Positions 45,826-58,324 of a DNA stretch of 64,000 nucleotides are shown here, one piece after another. A model generated the notes under the pieces. The model saw nothing but the letters and a program-made list of their open reading frames with translations. It was not told the DNA's origin and did not search any database. The stretch lies in the NCBI GenBank assembly GCA_036971715.1, contig JAVHJL010000003.1:3596001-3660000 (forward strand), read 5' to 3'. The stretch comes from Arthrobotrys musiformis. Lineage: Eukaryota > Ascomycota > Orbiliomycetes > Orbiliales > Orbiliaceae. The position numbers were made by a program, and so were the translations under genes. Numbering within the stretch: the stretch's first letter is position 1; every line of letters starts with the position of its first letter.

Positions 45826-47527
45826 AAAATTTTAAACCCGGTAAGACCGCCTCTGTCAGGCTCGGGGCTGGTAGAGTGCAATGCTTTTGTTCTCAATCTC
45901 TACTGATGGTCACACTGAATATTGTAGTCTGAAGGTATTCGATGGGTAGCCAAAGGTTCTAAGAGCGTGTATTCATACATAAGTCATATCTATCTTGTCT
46001 TAAATTCAAAGGCTGCTCCTACGTAGCTTAACGCCGGCTGTCCTTCCTTTTTGTTTGAATTTGATCTTCTTATTGCCTGGTTGATTCAATAGGACCGTCT
46101 TTAACATGTATTCTTAGTTTAAGGACGAGCGACGAGACAGGGCTAATATCAACGAAGTCCTAGGTGCTCTGCACTCGAGCTTCTTGGTCTAAGCTCTTTC
46201 CTGCAGGCCTTAGTCCCAAAAATATCCAATTGCAAGCACATGAATACAGTCTGAAAGAACTATTCAGTGGTAGCGGTGTAGATCTCACCTGATCGATACA
46301 GGCAAATTCTAGCATAATTTGGTAACCTAGTTTTTGTATTCAGAGCAGATATAAAATTGAACTACGAACCCTTAAATTTCATCGTTTCATCTAAGTGCGG
46401 GATATTAACATTGGTCCTTTACAAAATCCGTACCTGGTTCTCTGGCGACTATTGTTGTTCTTACGTAAGTACCCTTCCTAGATAGCTAGCTGGATATAAT
46501 ACAATATCGTGTCTGATATCTTAACACATTATTTTTATAGTGGTACGGTGCGCTCCCGGAAAACTTTGAGAGTAACAAATTGTATCGACTACGATTAGCA
46601 ATATTTCTGTTGACAAGGCCGGGTATCTGTCAGCTGACTATATCAAGCAACCACTCGAGCCAATGATGTTCGCTAGGAGGCCAGTATCCGCAGGTACCAT
46701 GAGCGTAGGGAAATTTGAGGGTGTTGCTGGACACCGGCGTAATATCGCCAATACTCGATCAAAAAGCGTTTTAGTTGATGGTTGATAAACGTTCTAAATC
46801 AATCATCGACTGCCGTTTAAATTTGCTGATATTCTATTCTAGAATATTTAGCAAGTTCAAAGGTGTCGCTCATATATCCGAGAGCGCTAGAGCTATAGAG
46901 CGCTATCATGCGGACATTACGAGCGCGCGAAGCGAAGTAAAGACAAAAATGCATCAATAGGCCATGCATGTGCGACCGATAAGGGCGTGACATTGGCTGT
47001 TGCAACGTTGAGACTACGAGAATAAAAAAGCGGTCTTATTTACCACATCTGGCAGCTCTTCTTATCTCGGCCCGACAATATTGCTCAATCGCGGAAGTAA
47101 TCCTAACGCGAGGTCGAGGAGTCGTTGTGGAGTTAGCGGATTTTGCGGTAGTGCAAGGGCTAACCATACCCCGTCTATTTATAATAGATTGGCGAGTAGT
47201 CTGGAGGTCACATTGGCGAGGGAAACCAGTCTAGAAGTCGAAGATCGATCCACGCTAGTCCGCCTAGCTTGTGAGGGACATATCAACACATATTATATAC
47301 TCAAGTAAGTATATATTGCATAATATTGTACCCAAACAAGAAGATTACGCCCTCGGTCTTGAAGTTTATACACAGGATTTCGAAGGCAATAGTCTCTTAG
47401 TTTGTTTGTTTATTCTTTTGAGGCGTTTTGATATCATCTCTTATGGCATTGGTACTGGAAAGCCAGCGTAATTGCTTAATCTCGTATATAGTTCACTAAC
47501 TAATATTAATACATTCCATCACACCAC

Positions 47528-47578
47528 ATTACATGTATACATCAGCTGTATATATTACCTGTATACATTACCTGTATG
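47528..47578. repeat. Short tandem repeat
   Basis: Two to three degenerate copies of a 13-16 bp unit containing TTACxTGTATAC. Confidence 0.5.
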
Positions 47579-47813
47579 ACTTCTCAACTGAGGGCCGGGG
47601 GCTTTAAAAGTTTGTTGCAACTATTCCTTAAACAACAACTTTCAGAAAACGATATATCGATCTGGTCGCCTACCGCGCCCGACCTTATAACAAATTTTCG
47701 CCTATACTTTACGACCGAAAACTGTGCTTTGGTTAATTCGTTTGTTTATGAAACGACTAAAATATTGAATATTGACTTAGGCGAGAAGGATTTGTATTGC
47801 AAAAGATAGTGGG

Positions 47814-47841
47814 TTTTTTTTTTTTTTTTTTTTTTTTTTTT
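47814..47841. repeat. Poly-T run of 28
   Basis: An uninterrupted run of 28 T, flanked by GGG and CCCGCC. It could be the A-tail of a retroposed sequence inserted in minus orientation, or an assembly-sensitive homopolymer. Confidence 0.6.
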
Positions 47842-48581
47842 CCCGCCGGATGGCATAGGGTTGTTTTGTTGTATAGTACACTTTGGCGACAATATATCAA
47901 CTTATGTCACATAATTATAAATAAACCTTTCGTTCTCATTGCCTTTAGCTTAGCTATCGCTTGTCTTCGCGCTTTGATGGTTCCAAGGAACATGATCGAC
48001 CAGCTAGTACTAGTAGTTCATGGAGGAGTTGTATAGAGGCAAGCTTGCGCTTTATAAATCTGCCAGGATAAAACTTTGTGGGTTAATATAACGATGCATG
48101 GACTTCGGCGGCCTAAGGAAGCTCCGGACCCCGCCTCTACGAGATGAATCAAGTTGCATCTATCACATAGCCTCCTCACACCTCGCCAAGTCCCGCCTTC
48201 CGGGTAATGTCCCTGATATGGGACTGGCTCGCCTAACTCAGCCAATGATGAGAGTCCTAGCATTGGACAGGAGTTGGACTTGCATGTAACTTGGCCGAAA
48301 GAGCGCGGCCTTACTACGAGGATTCGAGGCTACCTCAGCTCAGCACCAGCCCGTCGTCAACATACATGTGATGGAGTGCTAGTGAGGGGTTACATATATA
48401 TTCTCGATAACCGAACGCAATCCAACTCCTCCACGGCCTATCACAGTATCTAGATATACCGTTGCAGCCGACATAGCCGCAGGACCAGCCGACGCCAAAT
48501 ATAATAGTTTTATAGGCGCTACGCGCTGTCCCGTTTCGGGTATTGAATTTCATCAATTTACAAATCTCCACCAACAATGCA

Positions 48582-51500
48582 ATGGCAACCGGACTACACA
48601 GAAACGAGTACACCGTTGCTTGGATATGCTCGACGTCAATAGAGCTCGGGGCTGCTCTCATGGTCTTAGATGAGGTCCATGTCGATCCCACAGGTGTCCC
48701 ACTCTTCAACAGCATCGAATGCAAGTTTGGGAGCATCGGTACACATAATGTTGTGGTTTTTTTACACTCGACAGTAGAACATCAGGAGAGAGATACACTT
48801 GACCCCACTGATTTCAAGCTTGAACAGGCTTTCCGGGGTTTGGAAATATTCTTGATGGTGGGGGTCGGAAGTGGGGCCCCTAGCTTATTTAACGATATCC
48901 GGCTCGGTGATATCATTGTTCAACAGCCAGCCAACTACGAATGGCCATATAACTACCCAGATATAGGAATCATCCTAAAAACGATAACAACTATTCGGGA
49001 GTTGGGTGACAGGGTAGGGCAAGAGATTTGGGATATTGCTCAACGTATAGAGGGTGTCGACACAAGATTTCGGTGTCCTGGTAGAGAAACCGATAAGCTT
49101 TTCCTATCAGAATACAAACACGTCGGTGTGTCTGGCGGGAAACCCTCCAGCAACCCTTGCGAACGATGTGAGAATTATAAAACCATTCCGCGTCCTAGTC
49201 GAAAAAACGAGCATCCTCACATCCATTACGGAAAAATATTTCTGATGGACCCAACTCAACCTATCAAGGACGGGGTGAGAAGAGACATGGCTACCGCACA
49301 TTCTGGAGCTCTTGGTTTCGATATAGCTAGAAAGTCTCCTTGGCAATATTTTCAACGCCAGATTACAATTAGGGGGGTATGTGACTATGCGGATAGTCAT
49401 CAAAACAAGCTCTGGCAGCCGTACGCCGCACTAGTTGCGGCCATCTATGCAAAAACGTTTCTTTTGATGACACCTGATTTTTTGAAACCCATTGACGTGC
49501 TATTACCACCATTTCCAGGAACATTTGTTTCAAAAGATACATTACTGCCCCTGCAAAGCGCCATCAGGCCATCTCAAAGTACGTCACTCTACAGGGCTAG
49601 GAAGTAGGAGCTTCCAACTTATCAAGCCCATGTTCATTGAGGCGGCCATGCCCAACTAGTGATATTTGAATATTAGGAAGCTCTCACCAAGAAGAATCAC
49701 CTAAGGCCGAGGGATCCCCGCTCAACGTGCCGCAAACTTCGGTTATAGCTGAGGACCGTGAGCTCGGGATCGCACCACCGGATGTCCAGGCGCGGTATCT
49801 CAAGCGAGTCGAGATGAGGTTCCACGACAACCCATACACTCACCATCAATTTTTGGAAACCGTCGAAGATATCAGAAATGGAAAGTATGAAGTGGAGTAC
49901 CTGCTCGCCTTGACGTGGCTTAGTGGTCTTGTCAGGTTCGATATTCGTTGCTTTGGATCTCGGGGCTAACTTATGCTTGTCAGAATCCTTCTCGATACCG
50001 CAATGGATATTCTACTGGGACTGCTCAGGGACGACATAGACCTTATCCCAGGGCTTGCGGCACTCTTGCCCCCCGGGTACGAAATCAATGTCCGCCGAAA
50101 CGCAGATAACTTAGAAAACCCAGACTACATCATAACAGACCCGAAAGGTGTCAAAGAAACTAAGCGTGCGAGGCCAAATTTATACAATTCTAAAATGGAA
50201 GGGCGGGGACAACATGAGCAACCCTCCGTGGCTATTCTGGTTCGTTGCAAAACTCGCGTCTCATTTTTCTATATAATCAGCGTTCTAGCTGACGTAGTCT
50301 CTAATATTGATGAAACAGGCCGGCCGACGAAACCAGGCTAATGCCTCCGCAGAAGATCAAAATACGACGCAGCCTCTTAATGTGAGGGATGCGCTCAAGT
50401 ATCTTGACAAAGTGAAGGTTAGCTAGCCTCGGGCCTAAAATTTCGGCTTATACCACGCTTTATATCCATATAATGATCACACGCATTCAAAGCTAACTGA
50501 TAGCTCAACACTAATATAGGAGTACTCTCGCTCGCAGCCGCAAATTTACAACGATTTTGTGGAGATTCTGAGGGAGTTCAAACAAGATCAAGATAAAGAC
50601 ACAACAGGAGTATATCACAAGGTTCTTAAGCTATTTAACGGTGATCCTGATCTTATGGAAGGCTTTGAGCAATTCTTTCCAGAAGAATCTCGCCAAATTT
50701 GCAACGCGAGCAGAATCCTGTATATGGAGCAAGATTTTAGCTCACGGCGCCTGTTCCAGATGCGCCCTTCAGACAACACCGATGCGTTTGATAAATCAAC
50801 AGTAAGCAAATTAAATATTTTCGATGTCATTAACCGCGTCGACCATCGGACCGGAGAGCTAGAGCGGACCGTATATTTCGACCAAGAGCCCCCGATAGAG
50901 AATCCTGAAGCCACAGATTCCGGATACGCATCTATGAGATATCGTGACAACGAGATGTCCATAACAGCAGGGGATAGCCTGGATTCTGATGATACCAAGA
51001 CAGTGTACTCGGATACGTCAAGTGTCGCCTCCACTACGAAACAGAACTACATTTCCGAGCTAGCGGACGCTCTATTTCATGAGGTCTGTGCCGGCTACTC
51101 CGACATTAAGTCCTTGGAACGTTGTATAGAGGCCCTTCCGGAGTTGTTAAAGGCGTTCTCCCTTAAATTAGGATATAATGCTCCTAGTCAAATGCATCGG
51201 GATGTTATGTTCTTTATTCATCGAAATCGAGGGTACGTTTACCATGACAAAACCCTGCTTTCGAAAACTGCGAACCCATGCATCTCACAAGTTAGCGAGC
51301 GCTGCGACGCTAATTATCCTTCTTACGTATTAGCGAAGTAGCGGAGTATTTGAAAGAGAGATACTCTCGACACGATCCAGATTTGTTGCCTGATCCTCAG
51401 CCATTAGATGCGAGTGGGATGCCTCTAAGCGAGAAAATGGAATTTTGGCATGAACGATTTGTCTCGTACCCAGACCACCAGGTTGACGAACAATCCGAAT

Positions 51501-54500
51501 ACCCTCCCATAAATCACCAAGATATTGCTGTGGAAAATACGGAGGAATCCCCGCAGGATGAAGCGTTCGAATCTGGAAAGAAATACGACACGCTAGATAG
51601 CCCTCTTCTTGCGTATCGTGATCTCATATTCAAAAACCCTGCATTTGAATGGCTCGTTGCAACTTTGAGGAGGGACTTCCGTCTAGTTGCAACGGAGCCC
51701 TATTGCATGGATATCATCGGTAAAAAAATCATGGAATCTCTGCCATCGTCCCACAGGATCAGCAAAACAAGGTCGGCTGAAGCCTTCAGCGTGACCTTCA
51801 GAGTTAACTGGGCACCACTAGCTTTCCTCGCCGAACAAGACTATCAATTTGAGGCTGAACCCGGCGAAGCAATCGAAAAGGTCATTACATTGACAGGGTC
51901 TACAAACGACGCTCAAGCTCTCTCCTATGTAGAATATCTTGGCCAAACGTGGCCAACCACTGGCCGAGAACTTTGTCAGTCGATTAAAATCGTTGTTCGC
52001 GGGGTACCTGGAACCATACATAAATGTGAGTATTTTCGCTTAATTGAAATGGGAATTGGCAAGCGCAAAGTTCCAAGGCCTGTACTAATTCTGATCAAAA
52101 CCTTCGTAGCTACCCTCCCTGATGGTACTGAATTAGAAGTATCCTTACACGGGGCTGAGCTACTGGTAGAAGCTCTGGGGACTGGCCATTCTGTCGCAGA
52201 AGTTGGCCAGCAGCTAGCGTGGCTTAATGCTTCCCTTCAATCTTCTTCTGAAAAAGAAGGAGTTGTGACATGCCTGCCCTCGATTCGTGATATTCGTTTT
52301 GGTGGCTATGGCCCTACTCGTGACCTTAGATCTACGGAATCGGCGACCCCTCGAGTTACCTGCCAACTTGGATTTACTATTCAGCCTATGGAAAAGTCAA
52401 AGGCACTTCATAATGGCCAATGTTGGCATAACATGTTTAGAAACCCTGTTATCGTTGGCGGATATCCAATCCCGCAAAGAACTGACCTCGAAAGCGGCCA
52501 CGGCCTCGAAATCCCACTCAGCATGATGGCAAGCCTAGCCCAAACAAAACACATACAGGTATTCGACGAAAAGGTCTTTATCAAGAGCTTTTCTACCCTT
52601 TTAGTGCCGACGAAAAAATCTGACGACGCTCTAATTTGGCACTTGCTCTATAATCAAAATGGGGAACGGATATCCTACAATTGCGGTATGGCTATTGCCC
52701 ATACTGAAACCGTTACTGCCTCTGAATTAGAAACGACTCGTCATATCATTGGTTGGTGTTCCGATGCTAGGTATTATGCTGGTAAGAATTGTAGTCAAAT
52801 GGATATCGCCCCACTCTTTTGCATGCTGAAGACATCCACTCTATGGTTAACTAACGCATTATCGGACTTTTTTTCAATTCTAGGAGCCGCCGACGCTTGC
52901 TACGAATCCTTAAAAGAGTCAGGGCTCCCGAAACCTCGTGGGGACGACTGCATTCTCGAAAACACCTACCTACAAGGAAGAAGGGTGATCAAAGGAGGTG
53001 CCCCATTTATCATCGGGAACAAAGATACCCCGTTCCATATTTCACGAGACAACCCCATTCGAAGACTGCAATGGATTGACAAAAAGTTCTTTGTATTCTG
53101 GGACGAAGAAGACAAACGAGGATGGCTCGTTAACGGCACCAGCGCTTTACTACATCTATTACGGAAGTCATTGGATAGTGACAGCTCTAGCTCTGATAAA
53201 TTCAACTTCGAATTTTGTTTCAGAAAAGACCTAATGCAGGAAGCTCCGATAACACACACGCCACTGTCCGCTATACGAGTACTTCGGAACACCTCTAACC
53301 TCAAGAGAGAAATCTACCCCAAAGAAACAGGATACTTCTGCGTCGAGGATCGCGTCGATGAGTTTTTCGAGGTTCTCGAGAAAATAATAGACCATCAAAT
53401 CGGCGTTGGTGGGCAAGAGTATTGGAATATGAAAGATCAAGAATTTCTTGAGGGCTGGGATTTCAACGATCTAGCCACAGCTGAAGACCCCATCTACCCC
53501 CGTTTATCTAGGTTTCAGAAGCACAGCGGGGGCTGGGTCGACTTTATACGCAGCATCCATGCCGTAACGCTATTTGGACGAGGGTTTGGCGAGATAATTC
53601 GACCAGAAAGCAAATCATGTAGCCGGTGGGCCACGCTACCAGCAAAGAAATACTATCTCGCAGCATCGATTGATGATCTCAGAGATATCATGAGGAAGTA
53701 CGGCGACCAGTACTCAAGCCCTATGAGGCTCACTGGCGATATCATCTGGCATAAGCCTCGGGCTATCTTTGGAGATTGCAGATGCTCGAGCAAAAGGGCA
53801 TGCGGAAACGGAAAACACTCTGATTTTATTCAAGTCCCCCTCCCCGCCCACGTCTACCAAACGCTACCCAGCCAACAACCATTCCTCTTGGGCAATGGCG
53901 GCGCCGTGATATTCGGTCGCAGCAAAAAATTCAAATGGCCGGATAAAGGTTCCGGGGGGGTTGGAGAGCTTGGTGACGACGGAAATGTTTCTTCATCCGG
54001 GGAACCCGACGCGCAGTCCCGTGACAGTGGGATTGGTTCGAGCTTGATATCAAACGACTTGATAAGCTTCCCTTGCGACGCATATAAAGTTGGAGTCGTT
54101 TGCGCCCTTCCAAAGGAGTTATTTGCAGTGCGCGCGCTCTTCGACGGTAAACATGGGGATGGATTCCTAAAGTACCTACGAGGAGACAGCAATAATTACG
54201 CACTCGGCCATATCTATCTACATAACGTTGTTGCGGCCTGCCTACCCTCCGGAGAATACGGAATAACGGCCGCGGCTAATGTGTATACCCACATGAAAAG
54301 GAGCTTTCCACGATTGAAAATATGTCTGTTGGTTGGGATCGGAGGCGGGGTTCCATCTAAAAACATCAGACTTGGTGACGTTGTCGTGAGCCACCCTTCA
54401 CAGAACTACTCGGGAGCCATTCAGTACGACCTCGGGAAAAATTTGGCCGAATCTTTCGAAATGATTGGTTGTTTGCAGCGTCCCCCGCAGTTCATAATGA

Positions 54501-55084
54501 CAGCGATAAGCAACCTAAGATCTGATCCGGATGCACCAACATGGCCACTTGAGCCATATCTCAAAGCCATCATGAACAAGAGCAAGGCATACAAGCACCC
54601 CGGAAGCAAAAAGGACCCTTTGTCCACTACAGGTTGTCGCCATGGCAGGAATGACTACATATGCCTACGATGTCCGACACTCTTCGAAGATGAAAAACAG
54701 CCAAACATACACTACGGCTTGATTGCTTCCGGAAACCAAGTAATGAAGAACGCAGAAATGAGAGATGAACTGGGTGATAAACACAATGTCCTTTGCTTCG
54801 AAATGGAGGCGGCTGGTCTCATGAACGTGGGCGATTGTCTCGTCATCAGAGGCATTTGTGATTATTCAGATCCCGAAAAGAATGATGTATGGCAGGAGTA
54901 TGCCGCCGCCACTGCCGCCGCCTACGCAAAGTTACTTCTTTCCAAAACGACAATTCCTGAAGATTTCAAGTTACCACAAGTAGAAGACCGCCAGGGAAAG
55001 CGTAAATCATGTCCTCCATCCTCATCGTCAGATCCCTCGAAGCGATTGCGGAGAAAAGGGTTCTTTTCACAAATTCTTAACTAA
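48582..55084 (+). CDS. PNP_UDP_1 - PAH - PAH - middle region - PNP_UDP_1 protein
   Basis: Six exons: 48582-49578, 49677-49884, 49984-50239, 50319-50417, 50520-51232 and 51334-55084. Introns are 79-102 bp with donors such as GTACGT and GTATGA. All phases agree, giving about 2,007 residues. Residues 9-310 are a nucleoside-phosphorylase fold ('EYTVAWICS', 'LMVGVGSGAPS', 'GVCDYADSHQNKLW') in which EMEGAG is replaced by 'GFDIARKSP'. Two SIN3-type paired amphipathic helices follow: about 369-438 ('ARYLKRVEMRFHDNP', 'LIPGLAALLPPGYEI') and about 507-575 ('VRDALKYLDKVK', 'PQIYNDFVEILREFK', 'LMEGFEQFFP'). A middle region of about 900 residues has blocks seen in other fungal Pfs proteins ('CWHNMFRNPVIVGGYPI', 'GLEIPLSMMASLA'). 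Residues 1673-1963 are a second PNP with 'LLVGIGGGVPS' and intact 'FEMEAAG'. The tail (KRKSC..SKRLRRK) resembles a bipartite nuclear signal. The donor of intron 3 is the least certain. The alternative is two separate genes split near 49600. Confidence 0.82.
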
Positions 55085-55925
55085 ACCTTACCCGAGTTCC
55101 GGGTTATAATATTTCTAGCTTATAGAAAATGTATTAATATTTCCCTTTGTACATACATTTCTGCACGCTTATAGCGTATGCAAGTTTTAATCTGGGTCCC
55201 TCGATCCCATGGACGCTTTCAACGATGATTTCCACAACCTTGAAACGTCTTACAACTTACCACCTATCTATAGCGGAATTTTAATTTACAATAGAGCTTC
55301 AAGCAAACTTAACTAGCTATATTTAAGACCGGGAATTTTTCTCGTGCTTTACCGGTTTAATACAAGGTTCTTGGCAAACATACATACTAGTAGAGCCAAC
55401 CCAAGTACAAATTTTGTAAACTCGCGATAGTCGAAACTTGGAGTACATTGCAACGTAACCTCGCGATTGAAAATCCTGAGACGCATCTTACGATATATAT
55501 ATATGCCAGCTGAAGCTTGCTAAAATCGCGACTATATATGTAAACTGCTTGTGCATCACTTCTTTGAAGAACCTTGCTTAAATCTAGCCTGAGCATAATT
55601 GCATAAGAGGACAGCTGGTGTTTTTTTAAATCCCGGACTAAGCACCAAATTTTAAACCCGTGAAACCTCCTACATCATAACAAGACTCGCTGAGGGCCCT
55701 CTTCGCACCGAAAGCACTACACTACCAGCCTCTAGAACCGAATATATAACCATCTATATATTATACATCTGCTATATCATTGTTCCATCTTCCACATTTA
55801 CAGAAAGCCCTTACGCTAACATATATTGACGATTTATACCGTTGCTACATCGCTGCACCGTTCCTCGAGCCCTTGATTGATCTTTCATATAATACATATA
55901 TAAGAGCCTCGACTAGCGTTCCAAC
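55085..55925. other. Spacer and promoter of the deaminase-like gene
   Basis: 840 bp, AT-rich, with a TA run near 55493-55503 and a TATA-like AATATATAACC near 55740, about 185 bp before the ATG at 55926. No gene seen. Confidence 0.55.
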
Positions 55926-56823
55926 ATGCACTCGCTCCTCAAAGAAAATTTACACCAGCTCTCCCGTTTCAATGGGAAGGAAATTATTGATTGGTTAACT
56001 TCCAGATCTAGAGCGTTATCAGGGGAAAATAAAGCCGTTGTTGACAGGCTTATCGCTAAGCTGTCTCGGGATGAAAGGTAAGATATTCTCCCAAATACCG
56101 AACCCTGTTAAATATTGATCAACTCAAGCCACGTGGTCAAAAATTTATGTATTAACATTAAGATTGAATTTTCCCTACAGCGATTTCTTAAAGCTAGGTT
56201 TCTTCTCGTTTAACAACGGGCCAGCACCAATTGCATCCAAAGCTTGTGTCCTCGCAGTGCTACTCTCCCTTTTCCTTCAACCCTTCACTGATCCTAATAT
56301 CTTGCCGGCGAATGACTCAGATTACAATCTATATCTTAGCTATGTTGTAGGAATTCTAGCGAGCTGGACTAAAGTATTCATGACAACCAGGAATAAACGC
56401 CCGAGTGCATGTTGCGGGATGATATCCATCCCGGAACCTACATCCCGGCGACCCGCATTTCTATGGCTAGGTACGTCTCAGCCTCCAATCGTAGATTCTG
56501 ATGTATGGGAGGCGTTTCGACGTTGTCGTCAAGGCCTGTGCGACAAATCAGGTATTTGGTCCGAGAAGCTCGAACATTGGCCTGTTGGAAATTGTGCAGA
56601 GACCAGCCCTTTGTCGATGATTCGCGTGGATCCAGGTGGGAGAATTCTTTCCCTCTGTTTGACTTCGAAAAGTTTGGGTATACCTCGGCCGTTGGAAGCT
56701 TGTAAAACATGCCACGCCACATTCTTGAATCATGCCATCAGGACCGGGGTGGAAATAATCGACCTGGCAGGCCAGGGCAGCGGCGCTGCTGTCACGATAA
56801 TGGACGAGCTAAGTAACGCATAG
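55926..56823 (+). CDS. Putative zinc deaminase-fold protein
   Basis: Two exons, 55926-56077 and 56181-56823, joined by a 103-bp intron (GTAAGA..CCCTACAG) that fits phase 2, giving 264 residues. I do not recognise a named family with certainty. The C-terminal half has the spacing of a cytidine-deaminase-like zinc site: 'PVGNCAETSPLSMI' (Cys-Ala-Glu, the ligand plus catalytic Glu pair) followed about 45 residues later by 'LEACKTCHATFLNHA' (C-x2-C), with 'GGRILSLCLTS' as the intervening strand. Fungi carry several orphan deaminase families with HxE/CxE plus CxxC, acting on nucleotides or nucleic acids. The first 130 residues are helical, with a hydrophobic stretch (about 65-80, CVLAVLLSLFLQPF). 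It lies 840 bp after the PNP-PAH-PNP gene on the same strand and 154 bp from the convergent PQ-loop gene. The gene itself is well supported; the function is inferred from motif order. Confidence 0.65.
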
Positions 56824-56977
56824 GGGCACAATCTAGTGTTCTTTGGCATGGTTTTATGTTGATATAGTCTTATTTACTCGTATAACTTGGTCTATCATTT
56901 TTAGTATACATGTTTATAATCTCTATACAATTTAAGTAGGTCGCCGGAAGGATAGTCCGACACGTCCATATGGAAGA

Positions 56978-57897
56978 TCATACTTCGGCTTCAGTCGTCC
57001 TCCCCTCCCTCCGCACAACAGCATTATCTTCCGAATTTGGCGTCCGGAAAACAGACGTAGAAGATGGAATCCTATGGTCCATAACGACGTTCTCTCTTTG
57101 GCTTTGATCTTCCTCCATAGCTACCATCTGCGACCCTTCTTCCCTTTTCTTTTTAACCCATCTTTCGACCCACGGCTTCAAGTTAAACCACCCACCACAA
57201 GCCATAACGCCCGTCCATAGAACCAATTCACTTCCATAGATAACCATACCCAGGACATCCAAATGCTTCTCGAAGAATATCGACACCAAGCTCGTCAAAT
57301 CCCCAAGCGCATCAATAAACACGAATAAGAAACTTATCCCCCGGACAGTCTTATGCGTGTAAATATCCCAGTAATGCCTCAACACCCCCAAAGAAAGGAA
57401 AACAGCAGAAAGCACCGCCATGAACGTTAAAGGCCACTGCAACCCATCGCGTTTCGGAACACGAAGCCCAAATATCAATCCAGCCTCGAGACCACCAAGG
57501 GCTACTCCAATAGCAGAGGTAACCAACGCACACTTCTCAAAGCTCCACTTTGAAGAATAATAATGACATTGCGCCCACGTTACGAGACTCAAAAACGTGA
57601 GGATCTGAGGTTGTATTTGTAACGCGATGTTAAACCCGCTCACCACGTTGTAAATGCCAAGAGGGACCCCTGCAAAGGCCCATAAAAGCATCATCGACGG
57701 TTGAAGACCGACGGTATGATGGCGGCGATAGTTTATAACTATCTGGGGGATAAGTTGGATCGACCAACAGACCTGTGGAAGAAAAAGTTTATATGTTTAG
57801 AGCGACCCGACAAATTAAAAAGGGAAACTGAATGCAATGCGATGCAACTCACAGCTCCCGCAGTCCCGAGGACGTTGGCGGCGACAGGATTATCCAT
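56978..57897 (-). CDS. PQ-loop family seven-helix membrane protein
   Basis: Two exons, 57853-57897 and 56978-57772, with an 80-bp intron (GTGAGT..CCACAG, phase 0); the product has 279 residues. The first PQ loop is exact: 'WSIQLIPQIVINYRRHHTVGLQP' in the spliced frame, with the PQ pair at the end of helix 1. A second, degenerate loop ('RHYWDIYTHKTVRGISFLFVFID') lies after helix 4, and five to six further hydrophobic segments fit the usual seven helices. The C-terminal 60 residues are a charged cytosolic tail. Family members (Ypq/cystinosin-like, KDELR/MPC superfamily) export small solutes such as cationic amino acids from the vacuole, or serve as receptors. The substrate cannot be told from the sequence. 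The second loop lacks the Gln, which is common in this branch. Confidence 0.9.
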
Positions 57898-58324
57898 GAT
57901 GGGGATCGTGACGATGAGCGGCAACTAATGCTGGGTTTGTCAACACCAGAGGCCCTGATGAAGTGTTAACTCTAGAGCAGCGTATCCTTAAGGGTATATG
58001 GAAGGAATAGAACGGACGGACGCGACATCGGTTGCGACGCCGCTGCGCGAAAGCAAGTGTTGGATTGTTGCCGCCAACACAAAAAGTAACCAAAGAAATT
58101 AAATTTAGGTCCTACAAGTTGTCTCGTAATCCATGATAGAAGTACCGCTAGAAAGATATCGTAATAATGAAATAAAAGCCGTATGATAGTACATTCAGTA
58201 AATATACATTGATATGGCGCATGACTGCTTCTCTCCGTTTAATGAGAGCTAAAGCTTATAAAATCAATAGAAGATCAGAATCCCCTCATCCCTCAGCGCC
58301 CGCTTGAAACCCCAAATATACAGA
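57898..58324. other. Promoter of the PQ-loop gene and 3' region of the Clr5 gene
   Basis: 426 bp between a start and an upstream stop on the same strand. No gene seen. Confidence 0.5.

Larger units (their letters stand above)
45826..48581. other. Spacer with simple repeats
   Basis: About 2.8 kb without a convincing gene. It contains a short tandem repeat around 47528-47578 (units like TTACCTGTATACA) and a run of 28 T (47814-47841). A GC-richer patch near 48100-48300 has no gene that I can support. Confidence 0.55.
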
